Numbered from the stretch's first letter, positions 17,866-27,882 are shown. The stretch: 64,000 bases of DNA from SHZI01 sp031395645 (GCA_031395645.1 JANNJM010000008.1:1-64000); one strand, 5' to 3'. The notes: a model not told the origin generated them from the sequence alone. A program made the numbers and translations.

Positions 17866-20030
17866 GCCAACGCCTCCTGCTCGACCGCAGCGCGTACGGC
17901 GGTGTAGTCCGTTTTGCCGGTGCCGAGGACGGGAAGTACTTTGGTGATCACGAGGCGCTTCGGGATGCCCAGTTCACCTGCGCCCTCACTCCGGGCCTGC
18001 ATCAGCAGGTCTTTGCGATCTGCGGTGGCTTGCGTCGTCAGTAACACCAGTTGTTCGCCCTTCTGGGCGTCCGGCAAGCTCACCACGGCATGTTGGGCCA
18101 ATGGCCAGGTGCGGGACGCCAGTTCCTCGACGGCAGCCAGCGACACCATCTCGCCACCAATCTTGGCGAAGCGCTTGGCCCGGCCCTGGATGTGAATGAA
18201 CCCCTCGGCATCGAGACGGACAATGTCGCCGGTGTCGTACCAACCGGGGCCGAAGCTGGATGCCGGCGGCACCAGTTCCCCGGGCCGATCGGCCAGCAGG
18301 TAGCCGAGCATGATGTTAGGGCCCCGGACGTGCAGCCGACCGCCATCCGCCACCCCCGCCACGGGCTCGAGGCGCGCCTCGATGCCGGGCAGTAGTCGAC
18401 CCGGACTGCCCGAGCGGTAATTCATGGGGGTATTGGCTGCCATTACCGGGCTGGTTTCGGTGGCGCCATAGCCTTCGAACAGCCTGATTCCGAACTTCTC
18501 CATCCACAGCTGGCGCGTGTCGTTCTGCAGCTTCTCGGCGCCAGCGAAGACATAGCGAACGCTATAGAAGTCGTAGGGATGGGCGTAGCGGGCATAGCCC
18601 TTGAGAAAGGTGTTGGTGCCGAATAGGGCAGTTGCGTTGATGTCGTAGGCAATCTCCGGAACGATCCGGTAATGCAGTGGCGATGGATACAAGAACGTCC
18701 GCATGCCGGCAAGCAGCGGCAACAGAGTCCCGGCGGTCAGGCCAAACGAGTGAAAGATGGGGAGTGCATTCAGGATGACATCCTGATTGCTGAACGGGAT
18801 GAGCGTAGCAATCTGTTCCCGGTTGGCGAGCAGGTTGGCGTGGGACAGGACCACGCCCTTTGCCTGTCCTTCCGACCCCGAGGTGAAAAGTACCACCGCC
18901 GCGTCCTGGCTGCGGGCCCCTGCCGCCTGGCGTCGATAGATGCTGGCGGAAAATGGCAGGCTGAGCAGCGCCCGGAGCTTGTCGATGGGCCGAACCTGGG
19001 CGGCGAGCTCCTCCAGATAGAGGATCTGGACGCCCTGAGTCTGAAGTGCGAGCAGGCCTTCCTCGAGTTTGGCCGCGGTGATAAAGCGCTTTGAGGTCAG
19101 GACGGTACGGATCTCGGCGGTCGTGCACGCTGAAGCCATGGCCTGCGCCCCCACGGAGAAATTCAGCATGGCGGGTACGCGCCCGTGGGCTTGCAGGCTG
19201 AAGAACGAGGTCACCGTGGCCACGGAATTCGGCAATAGAACCCCGACCCGCTCGCCGGCGGTCGTCCGGGACCGAAGGAGGCGGCCCAGAATTGAGGCCC
19301 GCATTAGCAGGTCGTTATAGGTCAGGGGGCGCCGCTCGATATCTTCCAGGACCCGGTGGCGGCCGCCGTGCAGGTGCTTGGCGTCCAGCACCGCTTCAAA
19401 CAGCGTCCGATCCTGATCGCTGGTGGCGAACATCATGTCGGTCATGAGATCCGACAAGCGCGCGGCCGCTTGCTGCCGCCGGGCCCGACCGCGGATCTCG
19501 GCCGGGATCGAGATGTGCGTCGGCGGCAGGATGGTCAGGCGAATGCGCGGAAACCAGCGGAGCCTCACCCGACCGCGGAGCCGGGAGAAGGGCGTCAACT
19601 GGGCGCCGTCGATACGGACCGGGAGGACGGCGGCACCGGATTTGTCGGCGATCATCCCGGTGCCGTCATAGATCTTCATCAGTGAGCCCGTCACGGTGAT
19701 CCGGCCCTCCGGGAAGATCACCGTCTTGCGGTCATTTCGCAGGTGCTGGATCAGCGCGCGAGTGGAGTACGGGTTGGTGGGACTCATGGGAAACGCATCG
19801 ATCATGCGCAGCAACGGCCGTAGCCACCATCGCTCGGCGACATGGGAGTTGACCGCGAAGGTCAATCGTTCTGGCAGAAACACGGCCAGGAGTACGGCAT
19901 CCAGAAACGAAGTGTGGTTGGCCACTACGAGCACCCGGGAGCCCGCGGCTTGGAAGTGCTCTAGGCCATGGACCTCGACGCGATAGAGCAAGGTCAGGAG
20001 GGCGCCCAGAAAGCCGCGCACGAGGTTCAC
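17862..20030 (-). CDS. aas: Aas: 2-acylglycerophosphoethanolamine acyltransferase / acyl-ACP synthetase
   Basis: 722 residues. The N-terminal PlsC acyltransferase domain has NHTSFLD (HX4D, His39) and FPEGRI. The C-terminal AMP-binding domain has LFTSGSEGQAKG near residue 378, GYGATETSP near 518, WYDTGDI and a final GKTDY lysine. Aas reacylates lysophospholipids made by lipoprotein acylation or phospholipases. I chose GTG 20030 because AAGGAG lies eight bases upstream and PlsC homology begins right after it; the frame stays open to 20144, inside tetR. Its partner LplT is encoded immediately downstream. Confidence 0.92.
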   Translation of the reverse strand: MNLVRGFLGALLTLLYRVEVHGLEHFQAAGSRVLVVANHTSFLDAVLLAVFLPERLTFAVNSHVAERWWLRPLLRMIDAFPMSPTNPYSTRALIQHLRNDRKTVIFPEGRITVTGSLMKIYDGTGMIADKSGAAVLPVRIDGAQLTPFSRLRGRVRLRWFPRIRLTILPPTHISIPAEIRGRARRQQAAARLSDLMTDMMFATSDQDRTLFEAVLDAKHLHGGRHRVLEDIERRPLTYNDLLMRASILGRLLRSRTTAGERVGVLLPNSVATVTSFFSLQAHGRVPAMLNFSVGAQAMASACTTAEIRTVLTSKRFITAAKLEEGLLALQTQGVQILYLEELAAQVRPIDKLRALLSLPFSASIYRRQAAGARSQDAAVVLFTSGSEGQAKGVVLSHANLLANREQIATLIPFSNQDVILNALPIFHSFGLTAGTLLPLLAGMRTFLYPSPLHYRIVPEIAYDINATALFGTNTFLKGYARYAHPYDFYSVRYVFAGAEKLQNDTRQLWMEKFGIRLFEGYGATETSPVMAANTPMNYRSGSPGRLLPGIEARLEPVAGVADGGRLHVRGPNIMLGYLLADRPGELVPPASSFGPGWYDTGDIVRLDAEGFIHIQGRAKRFAKIGGEMVSLAAVEELASRTWPLAQHAVVSLPDAQKGEQLVLLTTQATADRKDLLMQARSEGAGELGIPKRLVITKVLPVLGTGKTDYTAVRAAVEQEALA

Positions 20031-20034
20031 GGTC

Positions 20035-20661
20035 TCACTCCTTCTTGGACGCCAGGTCATTAATGGACTGCTGCTGCAGGCCCGTGACAAAGATGGTGAC
20101 CAGGGCGACCGCCGAGCGCCGGGCGCCGGCCAGGCTCGACTCATCCAGTCGGCCCGTCACGCCAAAACTGCAGGCGCCATGCACGCCGCCCCAGAGTGCT
20201 TGGGCGGCTAGATGAATTTCGGCTGCTGACCGTTCCGGCGCGACGCGCTGCAGGCGTTCCTCCACAAACAGGAACATTTGCGCGATGCGCTCCGTGTACC
20301 AGGCGGGTGGCGCCAGCGGGCGAGGGCGCTCAAAGATCAGGCTCCACAGCGGCCAGTGCTCGTAGGCGAACTGCACGTACGCCTCGGCCAGGGCCGGCAG
20401 GCTTGCCGCCTCGTCCGTGTGGCGCTGGGCGGTATCGCGCAGAGCTAGCTGCAATGCGTCCAAGGTCGCCCCATTCAGTTCCAAGATCAGCGCTTCCAGG
20501 TTCTCGAAGACCAGGTACAGGCTGCCCGCGGTGTAGCCCATGGCCGCCGCCACCTTGCGGGTAGAAAGCGCGCTGGCGCCTTCTGTTAAGACGATGTCCT
20601 TGGCGGCCCGCAGCGCCAATTCCTTTAGCTCCGGCCGGCTGTGATCGCTTCGACGTCCCAT
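20035..20661 (-). CDS. TetR-family transcriptional regulator of the aas-lplT operon
   Basis: 208 residues from ATG 20661; the HTH domain covers residues 10-55, including STRKVAAAMGYTAGSLY. The C-terminal ligand domain is of the TetR_C_13/WHG type (WSLIFERPRPLAPPAWYTERI). Its stop is four bases from the aas start. It is divergent from the rhombotarget lipoprotein gene, and the 102-base gap holds two operator-like sites, so it probably controls both directions. The inducer might be a fatty acid or lysolipid given the targets, but that is inference. Confidence 0.88.
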   Translation of the reverse strand: MGRRSDHSRPELKELALRAAKDIVLTEGASALSTRKVAAAMGYTAGSLYLVFENLEALILELNGATLDALQLALRDTAQRHTDEAASLPALAEAYVQFAYEHWPLWSLIFERPRPLAPPAWYTERIAQMFLFVEERLQRVAPERSAAEIHLAAQALWGGVHGACSFGVTGRLDESSLAGARRSAVALVTIFVTGLQQQSINDLASKKE

Positions 20662-20670
20662 AAAAATAAA

Positions 20671-20719
20671 TATTGAACAGTGATCAGAATTGTGGTTACT
20701 ATATTGAACAGCGTTCAAT
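20671..20719. promoter_or_regulatory. Two TetR operator-like sites between tetR and rhombotarget gene
   Basis: A perfect inverted repeat ATTGAAC-AGC-GTTCAAT lies at 20703-20719. A second, imperfect site, ATTGAAC-AGT-GATCAGA, lies at 20672-20688, about three helical turns away. Both sit in the AT-rich divergent gap between tetR (ATG 20661) and the lipoprotein gene (ATG 20764). The spacing suits cooperative binding and control of both transcription units. Confidence 0.7.
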
Positions 20720-20763
20720 TTGTCAATCCCCGCCCCCAAGGGCGCCACTAACGGAGGCTTACC

Positions 20764-21804
20764 ATGACGACCCGTCCCCTAAAGCCACTCTGGACCCTCT
20801 TGGCGGGTGGCACGCTCCTGGCCCTGTCCGGCTGCGCGCCGGCCATCCGCACCACGGCATCCAGCAGCCTTGTCGACTACCTCTACCCCAAGGGTGACCT
20901 CCCGCCTGCCTACGAGGAGAGTGTGCCGAATTTGCCGCTACCTCTGAATGTAGGTATCGCTTTTGTGCCAGGCACCGCCCAGAACGCGCCCTCGGAAGCC
21001 CGCAAGACTGAACTGCTGGCCAAGACCCAGGCAGCCTTCAAAGGGCGGCCCTACATTCGCCAGATTGAAGTCATACCTGATGTGTACATGCGCTCGGGTA
21101 ACGGCTTTGGCACGGTCGATCAGGTCGCCCGACTGTTCAACCTCGACGTTATTGCGCTGGTCTCTTACGACCAGGTCGAGAACACCGACCCCAATGCCCT
21201 GTCCCTGTCCTATCTGACCATCGTCGGGGCCTATGTGGTCCCGGGGAGTCGCCATGAAGCAAGCACCTTTGTTGATACGGCGGTCTTCGACGTGCGCACC
21301 CACAAACTCCTGTTTCGAGCAGCGGGCGTAAACGCTACCAAAGGCTATTCGACCGGGATCGGCGAAGACGCGCGCCGCCGTGAACTGATGGACGAGGGCT
21401 TTGTGGCCGCAATGACGGATATGACGACTAACCTCAATAAGGAAGTTGACGCGTTCAAGGCCCGGGTCAAAGAAGACAAGAGTGTCAGTGTGTCGTATCG
21501 GGACAACTTCAAGGGCGGCGGCGGTGCCATCGATGGCTGGTCCGTTGGGGTCCTGGGGCTGGTCGTGTGGCTTCGGCGGGCGAGGTTCACTCGGCGTTCG
21601 ACAAAGCCCCTGCGCAATCGATCCACGAGTGTGATGACTCAATCCGTGAGGTCTGTGAGCAAGATTGACAGCAATGTTGAGCCATCTGGTCGCGAGGCCA
21701 GCCTGTTGAGTGCGGGACGAGACTGGTCCGGCGGCTCTGCCGGCATGCCCCACTTTGGGCATGTAGTTCACGTTCTCCCCATTCGGGATTCAGGATTAAG
21801 TTGA
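20764..21804 (+). CDS. Rhombotarget lipoprotein with GlyGly-CTERM-like tail and odd extension
   Basis: 346 residues. Signal peptide with lipobox LSGC (Cys24), then a domain I recognise as the rhombotarget lipoprotein family (TIGR04179), with motifs NVGIAFVPG and VDTAVFDVRTHKLLFRAAG. Near residue 252 come GGGG, a hydrophobic helix (WSVGVLGLVVWL) and arginines: the layout of a GlyGly-CTERM tail cleaved by rhombosortase. Family members end at those arginines; here about 75 further residues follow (RFTRRSTKPLRN onward) that look non-native, perhaps read from foreign or IS-derived DNA. Divergent from tetR-aas-lplT. Confidence 0.82.
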   Translation: MTTRPLKPLWTLLAGGTLLALSGCAPAIRTTASSSLVDYLYPKGDLPPAYEESVPNLPLPLNVGIAFVPGTAQNAPSEARKTELLAKTQAAFKGRPYIRQIEVIPDVYMRSGNGFGTVDQVARLFNLDVIALVSYDQVENTDPNALSLSYLTIVGAYVVPGSRHEASTFVDTAVFDVRTHKLLFRAAGVNATKGYSTGIGEDARRRELMDEGFVAAMTDMTTNLNKEVDAFKARVKEDKSVSVSYRDNFKGGGGAIDGWSVGVLGLVVWLRRARFTRRSTKPLRNRSTSVMTQSVRSVSKIDSNVEPSGREASLLSAGRDWSGGSAGMPHFGHVVHVLPIRDSGLS

Positions 21805-21898
21805 ATCCGGTCACAGTTGCAACAACCGGTATGCGGGTGGGGCGGTCAAACGCCTTAGGATTAAGTCGCACGTACGCTCCGGAAAGGAGTCGGCACAC

Positions 21899-24800
21899 AT
21901 GATCACTCTCATTTTCTTCGCGGCGTTGGCAGCGATCATCGGCATCGTTTTGGCCATCGAGGGCGATGGCGAACAGGCTGTCCGCCTGAACCGCCCAATC
22001 GGGCTGATCACTTGGCTAATGAGTGGCAATTGGCCAGCCAAGGTCGGTGGCGCCCTGGTTATCGTGGGTGTCGGCGCATTGCTTCGCTACGCACTGATCA
22101 ACGTGGATGTGCCGTCGGAACTGAAGCTGATCGGTGGTCTCGTCATTGCGCTCGCCCTGGGTTTTGGCTCTATGTTGGCGGGCAAGGAAGGCACCAGGCG
22201 TGCGGTGTCGCTGGCCCTGGGTGGGGCAGCATTTGGCGTGGCCTACCTGACGGCGTACAGCGCCTTTGGCCTCTTCGGGTTCATTCCAAACACTACCGGT
22301 CTTGCCCTTCTCGGGCTGACCTCGGTGGGGGCGGCGGTATTCGCCGTCACCCGCAGCGCCTTGTCGCTGGCCGTCCTGTCGATGGTCGGCGCGTACCTGG
22401 CGCCCGCCTTCGCCGTTTCGGACCCGGGTCCCGCCGTAGTCTATGGGTACTACGTCGGAGCCAGCCTGTTAACCCTGGCCATGGTGATGGCGCGCGGCTG
22501 GCGGCCATTGATCCACTTGAGCTTCCTCTTCACGCTTGCCGGCGGTGTGTTCTTCGGCTGGACCGCCCAGTACTACACGGCACCTCACGTCGACGTGATG
22601 GTCCCGATTCTGCTGCTCTTGTCGGCGATTCATGTCGCCATGCCCATTGCCGAGCGGAGCAACACCCGAACGCATTGGCTCGAACAGCTCGATCTTGTGT
22701 ACATGATCGCGTTGCCGACAGTCGCCGCCATACTGGCCGTCGCCATCTCGCCTAGTCGCGTCGAACTAGCCACCGTACTTGTCCTGCTTGGCGCAATCTG
22801 GACGCTCGCGGCCGTTGGCCTGCAGTTGACGCGCCGGGCGGGTGCGGCAGCGCACGCTGTCATTGCGACGGTCCTCATTGGCCTTGGGGTTGCGGCCCGA
22901 TTCCGCGACCTACCCTGGGAGCTGATTAGTCTCGCGTTTTCTGTTGGCGCGCTTGCAGCTGCTGCCTGGCGTACGCCGCTCAGCAGGCTGCACAGCACAC
23001 TGGCCGGCCTGGTCGTCCTCTTCGGCGCTATTCACGTCCTTAGCTCGCTCGCGTCGGTAGCGGAAGGTCCGGCATTTCTCAATGGCGTGTTTCTCGAGCG
23101 GATCGTCGGGGCGGCACTGCTGATAACGGCTGGCGTAATCTGTCGGCGCATCCGGCAGACACTGGATACGCTGCTGCTCGCGGTAGGCATACTGTGGGCG
23201 CTGATTGCCATCGGTGGGGAGTTGATCCGGCTGGATCTCGCCGCACTCCCGCTGATTCTGCACTGGGCACTCCTGCTCGTGGCCGCGAGTCTCTGGGTCC
23301 CCGGTCGCCGTGTTCTGGTGGCAGATTCGGCGATTAAAGCACTGGCCGTCCTCATTGTAGCCACCGCTGCCTGGTCTTCGGCTTCAACCGGTATCAACCC
23401 GTCGTGGATCACTTTGGTCCTGGCGCCGATGGTGCTGTTAGGTATCGCCGTCCGACCTCAGTATGTGGCGAACGATTCGAGCGAAGAGCGGCTCGCCGCT
23501 GCTCTATTGGCTCCAGTGGTGGCAGCCATCTGGGGTGGTCACGTCGGTTCGCTACTGGAATACGACGTCATCCCATTTGCCCTGAACTGCGCTGCGACCG
23601 TAGGACTCGTGACTCTGGTTGCCGGTCGTATGGCGCGTGATCATCGAGGGGAGTGGCTTGAGAATGCCGTCGATCTGTTTGGCGCGGCCTTCGCAGCCGT
23701 GCTGGCCGGATGTACGTTGCTCTACATCTCGCGCAGCCCGTGGGCTATCTCGCTTGAGGTCCTGACCCTCGTCGGGCTGGTCGGTGTAACGTGGATCCGA
23801 CACAGCCAGCAGCGGCCTACGGACCTGTCCGTCGCCGCCTGCATTGTGGGGTTGGCGCTGCTCTTGCAGGCGAATCTAATGCGCCTATTGAGCAGCGCCG
23901 AGTCCTTGAGCGTCCTCGACGTGCTCACCCTTCGCTGGCCAGCCGTGGTGTCACTGCTGTGGGCTGGACTGGGCGGTGCCCTAACCGTCTGGTCGAGAAG
24001 GGTGGCGTCGCGCACGCTATGGGTGACGGGTGCAACACTCTTGGTAGGCGCTGCGGTGAAGGTGTTGCTTCTTGATTTTGGCTCGCTCGGTCAGCTTGCC
24101 AACATCCTGGCGGTTATTGCGGCGGGCGGTGTGTTCCTCCTGGTCGGGTGGCTTGCCCCGATGCCGCCAAAGGGAACGAAGCAGTCCAGAGAGTCTGGTA
24201 GTGAGAACCGCGACCATGGGCAGCGCCGATCGGCGTGGACGTTTGGGGCGTTGGCCGCAATCGCCGCGTTTCTGTTTGTCTATCGGAACGATGCCGGTGA
24301 GATGATGCGCCTTACCCAAGAGTCGGTTCCATTGGAGCCGACTGCGGCAATCGCAGCGACACCGGATCATCCTGAGGCGCGTGCCGAAAGTTCAAGTGAC
24401 GATGAAAATGGGGACGGAACAACCCAGGACTCAGTTCAATCTGAACCTATCGATCTGGGCGTCGATGCAGACACGGGAGACCCGTCGGGACTGGCCGCAG
24501 ACGAGCCTGAACGCGCGACGGCGCCGGTTGCCGACGCTTGGCGGGCGGAGGAGGCGGCCGCCGAAGTGACGCAACCGACGCGATGGGTGCCGCCGCCCAC
24601 GGTCGATGCCAACGGCGTTCGCACTTACACCCAGTATTCGTATCCCCAGGTCAACGAAGCTGCTGTGCCGCGACCGGTTCCCCAGCCTGGGGTGGTGCGC
24701 GTGCCACCACCGCCGCTGGCGTCTCAGGAGGCGGGTATCGACCAGCTGGTCCGACAAGGGGTGCTTCGCCGGGCGACCCCTCGTGACGTGGATGCGTGGA

Positions 24801-25021
24801 TAGCAGCCACGGGCAGCAAAGATCGAGAATCCTTGCACCTGGACATTCTCGACCCCTTCACTGGCAACCGGTATGTAATGCGTACTTACGTCGTCACGCG
24901 AGAGATGACGTTTCCAGAAGGTCTTTACGGTGCCCATTCCGCGACGTTTATTGTGCCGCGGAACGTTCCGCGTCCCTATGGCGATCCCGGGCATTCGACA
25001 ATACTGGAAATGCGTCGCTGA
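21899..25021 (+). CDS. DUF2339 large polytopic membrane protein
   Basis: 1040 residues. Residues 1-760 hold more than 20 hydrophobic helices, including a motif GNWPAKVGGALVIVGVGALL typical of DUF2339. After a last helix (about 782-798) comes an acidic low-complexity linker rich in D, E, S and A, then a soluble region to the C-terminus that I do not recognise. GGAAAGGAG precedes the ATG. It is followed after 62 bases by an unknown SPRY-like protein gene in the same direction. Function unknown; the family is often placed near envelope genes. Confidence 0.82.
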   Translation: MITLIFFAALAAIIGIVLAIEGDGEQAVRLNRPIGLITWLMSGNWPAKVGGALVIVGVGALLRYALINVDVPSELKLIGGLVIALALGFGSMLAGKEGTRRAVSLALGGAAFGVAYLTAYSAFGLFGFIPNTTGLALLGLTSVGAAVFAVTRSALSLAVLSMVGAYLAPAFAVSDPGPAVVYGYYVGASLLTLAMVMARGWRPLIHLSFLFTLAGGVFFGWTAQYYTAPHVDVMVPILLLLSAIHVAMPIAERSNTRTHWLEQLDLVYMIALPTVAAILAVAISPSRVELATVLVLLGAIWTLAAVGLQLTRRAGAAAHAVIATVLIGLGVAARFRDLPWELISLAFSVGALAAAAWRTPLSRLHSTLAGLVVLFGAIHVLSSLASVAEGPAFLNGVFLERIVGAALLITAGVICRRIRQTLDTLLLAVGILWALIAIGGELIRLDLAALPLILHWALLLVAASLWVPGRRVLVADSAIKALAVLIVATAAWSSASTGINPSWITLVLAPMVLLGIAVRPQYVANDSSEERLAAALLAPVVAAIWGGHVGSLLEYDVIPFALNCAATVGLVTLVAGRMARDHRGEWLENAVDLFGAAFAAVLAGCTLLYISRSPWAISLEVLTLVGLVGVTWIRHSQQRPTDLSVAACIVGLALLLQANLMRLLSSAESLSVLDVLTLRWPAVVSLLWAGLGGALTVWSRRVASRTLWVTGATLLVGAAVKVLLLDFGSLGQLANILAVIAAGGVFLLVGWLAPMPPKGTKQSRESGSENRDHGQRRSAWTFGALAAIAAFLFVYRNDAGEMMRLTQESVPLEPTAAIAATPDHPEARAESSSDDENGDGTTQDSVQSEPIDLGVDADTGDPSGLAADEPERATAPVADAWRAEEAAAEVTQPTRWVPPPTVDANGVRTYTQYSYPQVNEAAVPRPVPQPGVVRVPPPPLASQEAGIDQLVRQGVLRRATPRDVDAWIAATGSKDRESLHLDILDPFTGNRYVMRTYVVTREMTFPEGLYGAHSATFIVPRNVPRPYGDPGHSTILEMRR

Positions 25022-25083
25022 AGGCTGCCAGACGGCCTAAGCACTAAGTCCAATACGTCAGTTATGGGTGTGCCGAGTTGTCT

Positions 25084-27717
25084 GTGACCAAAAGGCTTCT
25101 CATTGCCATGGTGTCGCTCGCTGCCGTCCTTGTGGCGGGCTATGGCGCTTGGAATGCGTGGAGCAACGGCACCATAGGCAGCAACCCTCGCGCCCCGGTT
25201 GCAAGCGCTATGGAAGCGGCAGTGAGGCGGCAGGCACGGATCGAGTTGGCAGGCCGTGACCGCGACAAGGCATGCGTGGCCGTGGATCTGTCGCAGCCGA
25301 GGCCAGAAGTTACCGGCTTCGCGGGAATTACATACGCCAATGCCCCCGGGCAGTTCGCCATCACGCTCCTGGAGCAGGCGAGCGACCGCTACCAGCCGGC
25401 GCGTCGGTTGCAGATTGGGCAGCTCGACTTCCTTGCCGACCACGGCCTGTTGACGCGCGATGACATCCAGATCGGAACCGAGGCTGGCCTTCGGCCGGCG
25501 CGCAGTTATGGCCTCACCTGGGACGGCTACCTCGCCATCAAGGGTGGTGGCCGTTCCCCACTCTGCCTCGCCTATGGGCAGCGGCAGTTCGACGGCATCG
25601 ACACCATCGAAAAGCTACCAGAGACAGTAATGGGCCTGGAGGTCTATGACGTGACCTACCGAACGCGCGTGCACGACGTCCCCAAGTGGGCGACGGCCGC
25701 GGGCGCTGCGAAAGTGTTTCCTGATCTGCCGAAGCTGATTGCTGAACAGGTGGACCACGCCAAACTGATCCGCACCCAAGGCGGCTGGCAATCATCGTAC
25801 GAGATGGGACTCGAAGCCGCTATGGCGGCAAGCGGGAAGAAGGGGGCGCTGGCTGTGCAGGCGATAGGCCGGATGCTCGCCGTTGAAGCACCAACTCAGG
25901 ACGAGATCTTGAAGGTCGTCAATGAGAGGTTCGATGATCCAACGTGGTTGGCGCGCAACAGGGTTGCCTGCCTGCCTCTGCCTTTGGCAAAAGGCGGCGA
26001 CGACAAAGTCGCGCAACAGGTGAGTGACGGAGCCTTTACCGTGTCCTATTTCGATCGTCCCGAACGCAAGACTTACGAGCTTTCGGCCATGGCAACCAAC
26101 CTGCAGGTGCTCTCGGCACTGGAGTCTGCCGGGCTCGCCGAGCTGCATTACCTGGATCCCGTATCGGCGCCGGCACCGGAGCCGAGCGGTGTGCGCTACC
26201 GCGTATCCGACCACGCGACCGACGCCCTCGAACTCCGGCCTCGGAACGGGTGTGTCCCCGCGGGCACACTGGCGTTCGATGTGCTGTCCACGAGGTCCGC
26301 TTTCGGCGAGATAGTCGTGACGGCGCGAGCCACGGTTGCCGAGACACCGAAGTGGGTCCTGCGACTGGCGGAGGAATTACCGGCGCTGCGGTCCCTGATT
26401 GAGGTCGGGATGCCGATGGTAGGGCGGCTACGAGCGGATCCCGAGGCGGACGGCGCCCTCAGCTGGGTCAGTGCGGGCATGGAGCCCAACTATCCCGGTA
26501 TCAGCTATTCGACGCTCCCGCCGCATCTCGTGCCGGTCATGCCGGCAACGTTCGGTCAGCTGGACAGGAAGGCTGTGGAGGCGCCGGAGTTCCACTCGTC
26601 GGGCATCCGGACGACGACGCTTTCGCTGCCTCGATCAGCCCCAGCTAAGCCGACTGAACCGGGCCCGCCGCCTGCGGCGGCGGTGCCATTCCCCGCAGGC
26701 AGCTCGCCGGTTCACGTGATTTCCATCTACGAGGCGCCACTGCCAAGCGGCGGTGAGCGAAGCGGCGGCGATCACCCGGATGGCGTTGCAAGTGTTGTGG
26801 TCAGCGACCCGGACTCCACGTTGCTGCTACTGGCCTATGAACCAATCGAATGGCGTATTCGGGCAACCCGGGGTGTGGAGATCCAGCGCATTGTCGCCAT
26901 CGGCTACTACGAGCCTCGGGTGAAACTCACGGGTGGCGGTAAACCTGACGTCGTTGCAGGCACGCGCGCAAGGCTGGGCAAAGCGATCAATGTCGATGGG
27001 CGAAATGGGTTCCCAACGCAGTCCGGAGCCAACAACCTCGTCGATGTCGGGAAGATCACTCAGGCACTTACCGGAACTCTGCCCCGGAGCTACCAAGGTG
27101 TCTATAAGGCGCCTGAAGCTGGGTTCCAGGTCGGTGAGCAGACCCCGGTGTTCGAAATGCCTCAGCCACTTGCGCCTGGCACGGCAACGGGGCCGGTGAC
27201 TCTGAAAGGAGAGGCGGTCCAGGGCGACCTGGCGCTGAAAAGTTCTCGTAACGGGGCGATGGCTTTCGCCGATCGCGCCTACTCTGGCGGTAAGGTGTAT
27301 TTCGAGGGAACGATGCGAGTGAACGGGTCCGTGGCCGCTCACGGCAGGGCCAACATCGGCCTGTGCCTGGTCCTCGGCTCCGGTATCGAGCTGTTCTCAC
27401 CTGGTAATGTCGACGCCATCCGCCCCAACGAGCAGAGGCTGCACGGAGATGGCGACGTTTTCGGTATTGCGGTCGACTTTGATCGCAGTCGCCTGTACCC
27501 CCGTGTCAACGGGGTGTGGACCGATGGCGCACCTGGCAGCGGTGGTGGCTTGGAGCTCGAGAGCGGGAAGTCCTATCGCGCGTGTGTTCAAGCATTCGGG
27601 ATAGCCGACAGCGAGCTTCCGCCAGGCGCGGCGCCTTCCGAAACGACTTGGCAGGTCAATTTCGGCGGCCGACCGTTCTCGAACCCGATACCGGCCGGAT
27701 ACGTGGCATACCAGTGA
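25084..27717 (+). CDS. Unknown membrane-anchored protein with SPRY-like C-terminal domain
   Basis: 877 residues from GTG 25084, with GAG seven bases upstream; TTG 25078 is an alternative. A single N-terminal hydrophobic helix (about residues 5-22) suggests an anchor or uncleaved signal. The middle shows no domain I can name and carries a Pro-rich linker near residue 520. The last 160 residues resemble a SPRY/B30.2 beta-sandwich: GKVYFEGTM, RANIGLCLV, DGDVFGIAVDFDRSRLY and VNFGGRPF in the usual order. It probably works with the preceding DUF2339 protein at the envelope. SPRY domains usually mediate protein binding. Confidence 0.65.
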   Translation: MTKRLLIAMVSLAAVLVAGYGAWNAWSNGTIGSNPRAPVASAMEAAVRRQARIELAGRDRDKACVAVDLSQPRPEVTGFAGITYANAPGQFAITLLEQASDRYQPARRLQIGQLDFLADHGLLTRDDIQIGTEAGLRPARSYGLTWDGYLAIKGGGRSPLCLAYGQRQFDGIDTIEKLPETVMGLEVYDVTYRTRVHDVPKWATAAGAAKVFPDLPKLIAEQVDHAKLIRTQGGWQSSYEMGLEAAMAASGKKGALAVQAIGRMLAVEAPTQDEILKVVNERFDDPTWLARNRVACLPLPLAKGGDDKVAQQVSDGAFTVSYFDRPERKTYELSAMATNLQVLSALESAGLAELHYLDPVSAPAPEPSGVRYRVSDHATDALELRPRNGCVPAGTLAFDVLSTRSAFGEIVVTARATVAETPKWVLRLAEELPALRSLIEVGMPMVGRLRADPEADGALSWVSAGMEPNYPGISYSTLPPHLVPVMPATFGQLDRKAVEAPEFHSSGIRTTTLSLPRSAPAKPTEPGPPPAAAVPFPAGSSPVHVISIYEAPLPSGGERSGGDHPDGVASVVVSDPDSTLLLLAYEPIEWRIRATRGVEIQRIVAIGYYEPRVKLTGGGKPDVVAGTRARLGKAINVDGRNGFPTQSGANNLVDVGKITQALTGTLPRSYQGVYKAPEAGFQVGEQTPVFEMPQPLAPGTATGPVTLKGEAVQGDLALKSSRNGAMAFADRAYSGGKVYFEGTMRVNGSVAAHGRANIGLCLVLGSGIELFSPGNVDAIRPNEQRLHGDGDVFGIAVDFDRSRLYPRVNGVWTDGAPGSGGGLELESGKSYRACVQAFGIADSELPPGAAPSETTWQVNFGGRPFSNPIPAGYVAYQ

Positions 27718-27882
27718 CGAAATAGTATTTCCGCGCCGTCACCGCGCTCGACCGCGCCGCCGTCAGCAGCGCGGGCGTCATCACTGCGGCGGCGACCTGC
27801 CAAGCGATTTCGGACGACCTGATTCTTAAGAGGGTGATTCCCTTAAGGGGTCTACTAAATCTGGACTACTACGTCGATAACT

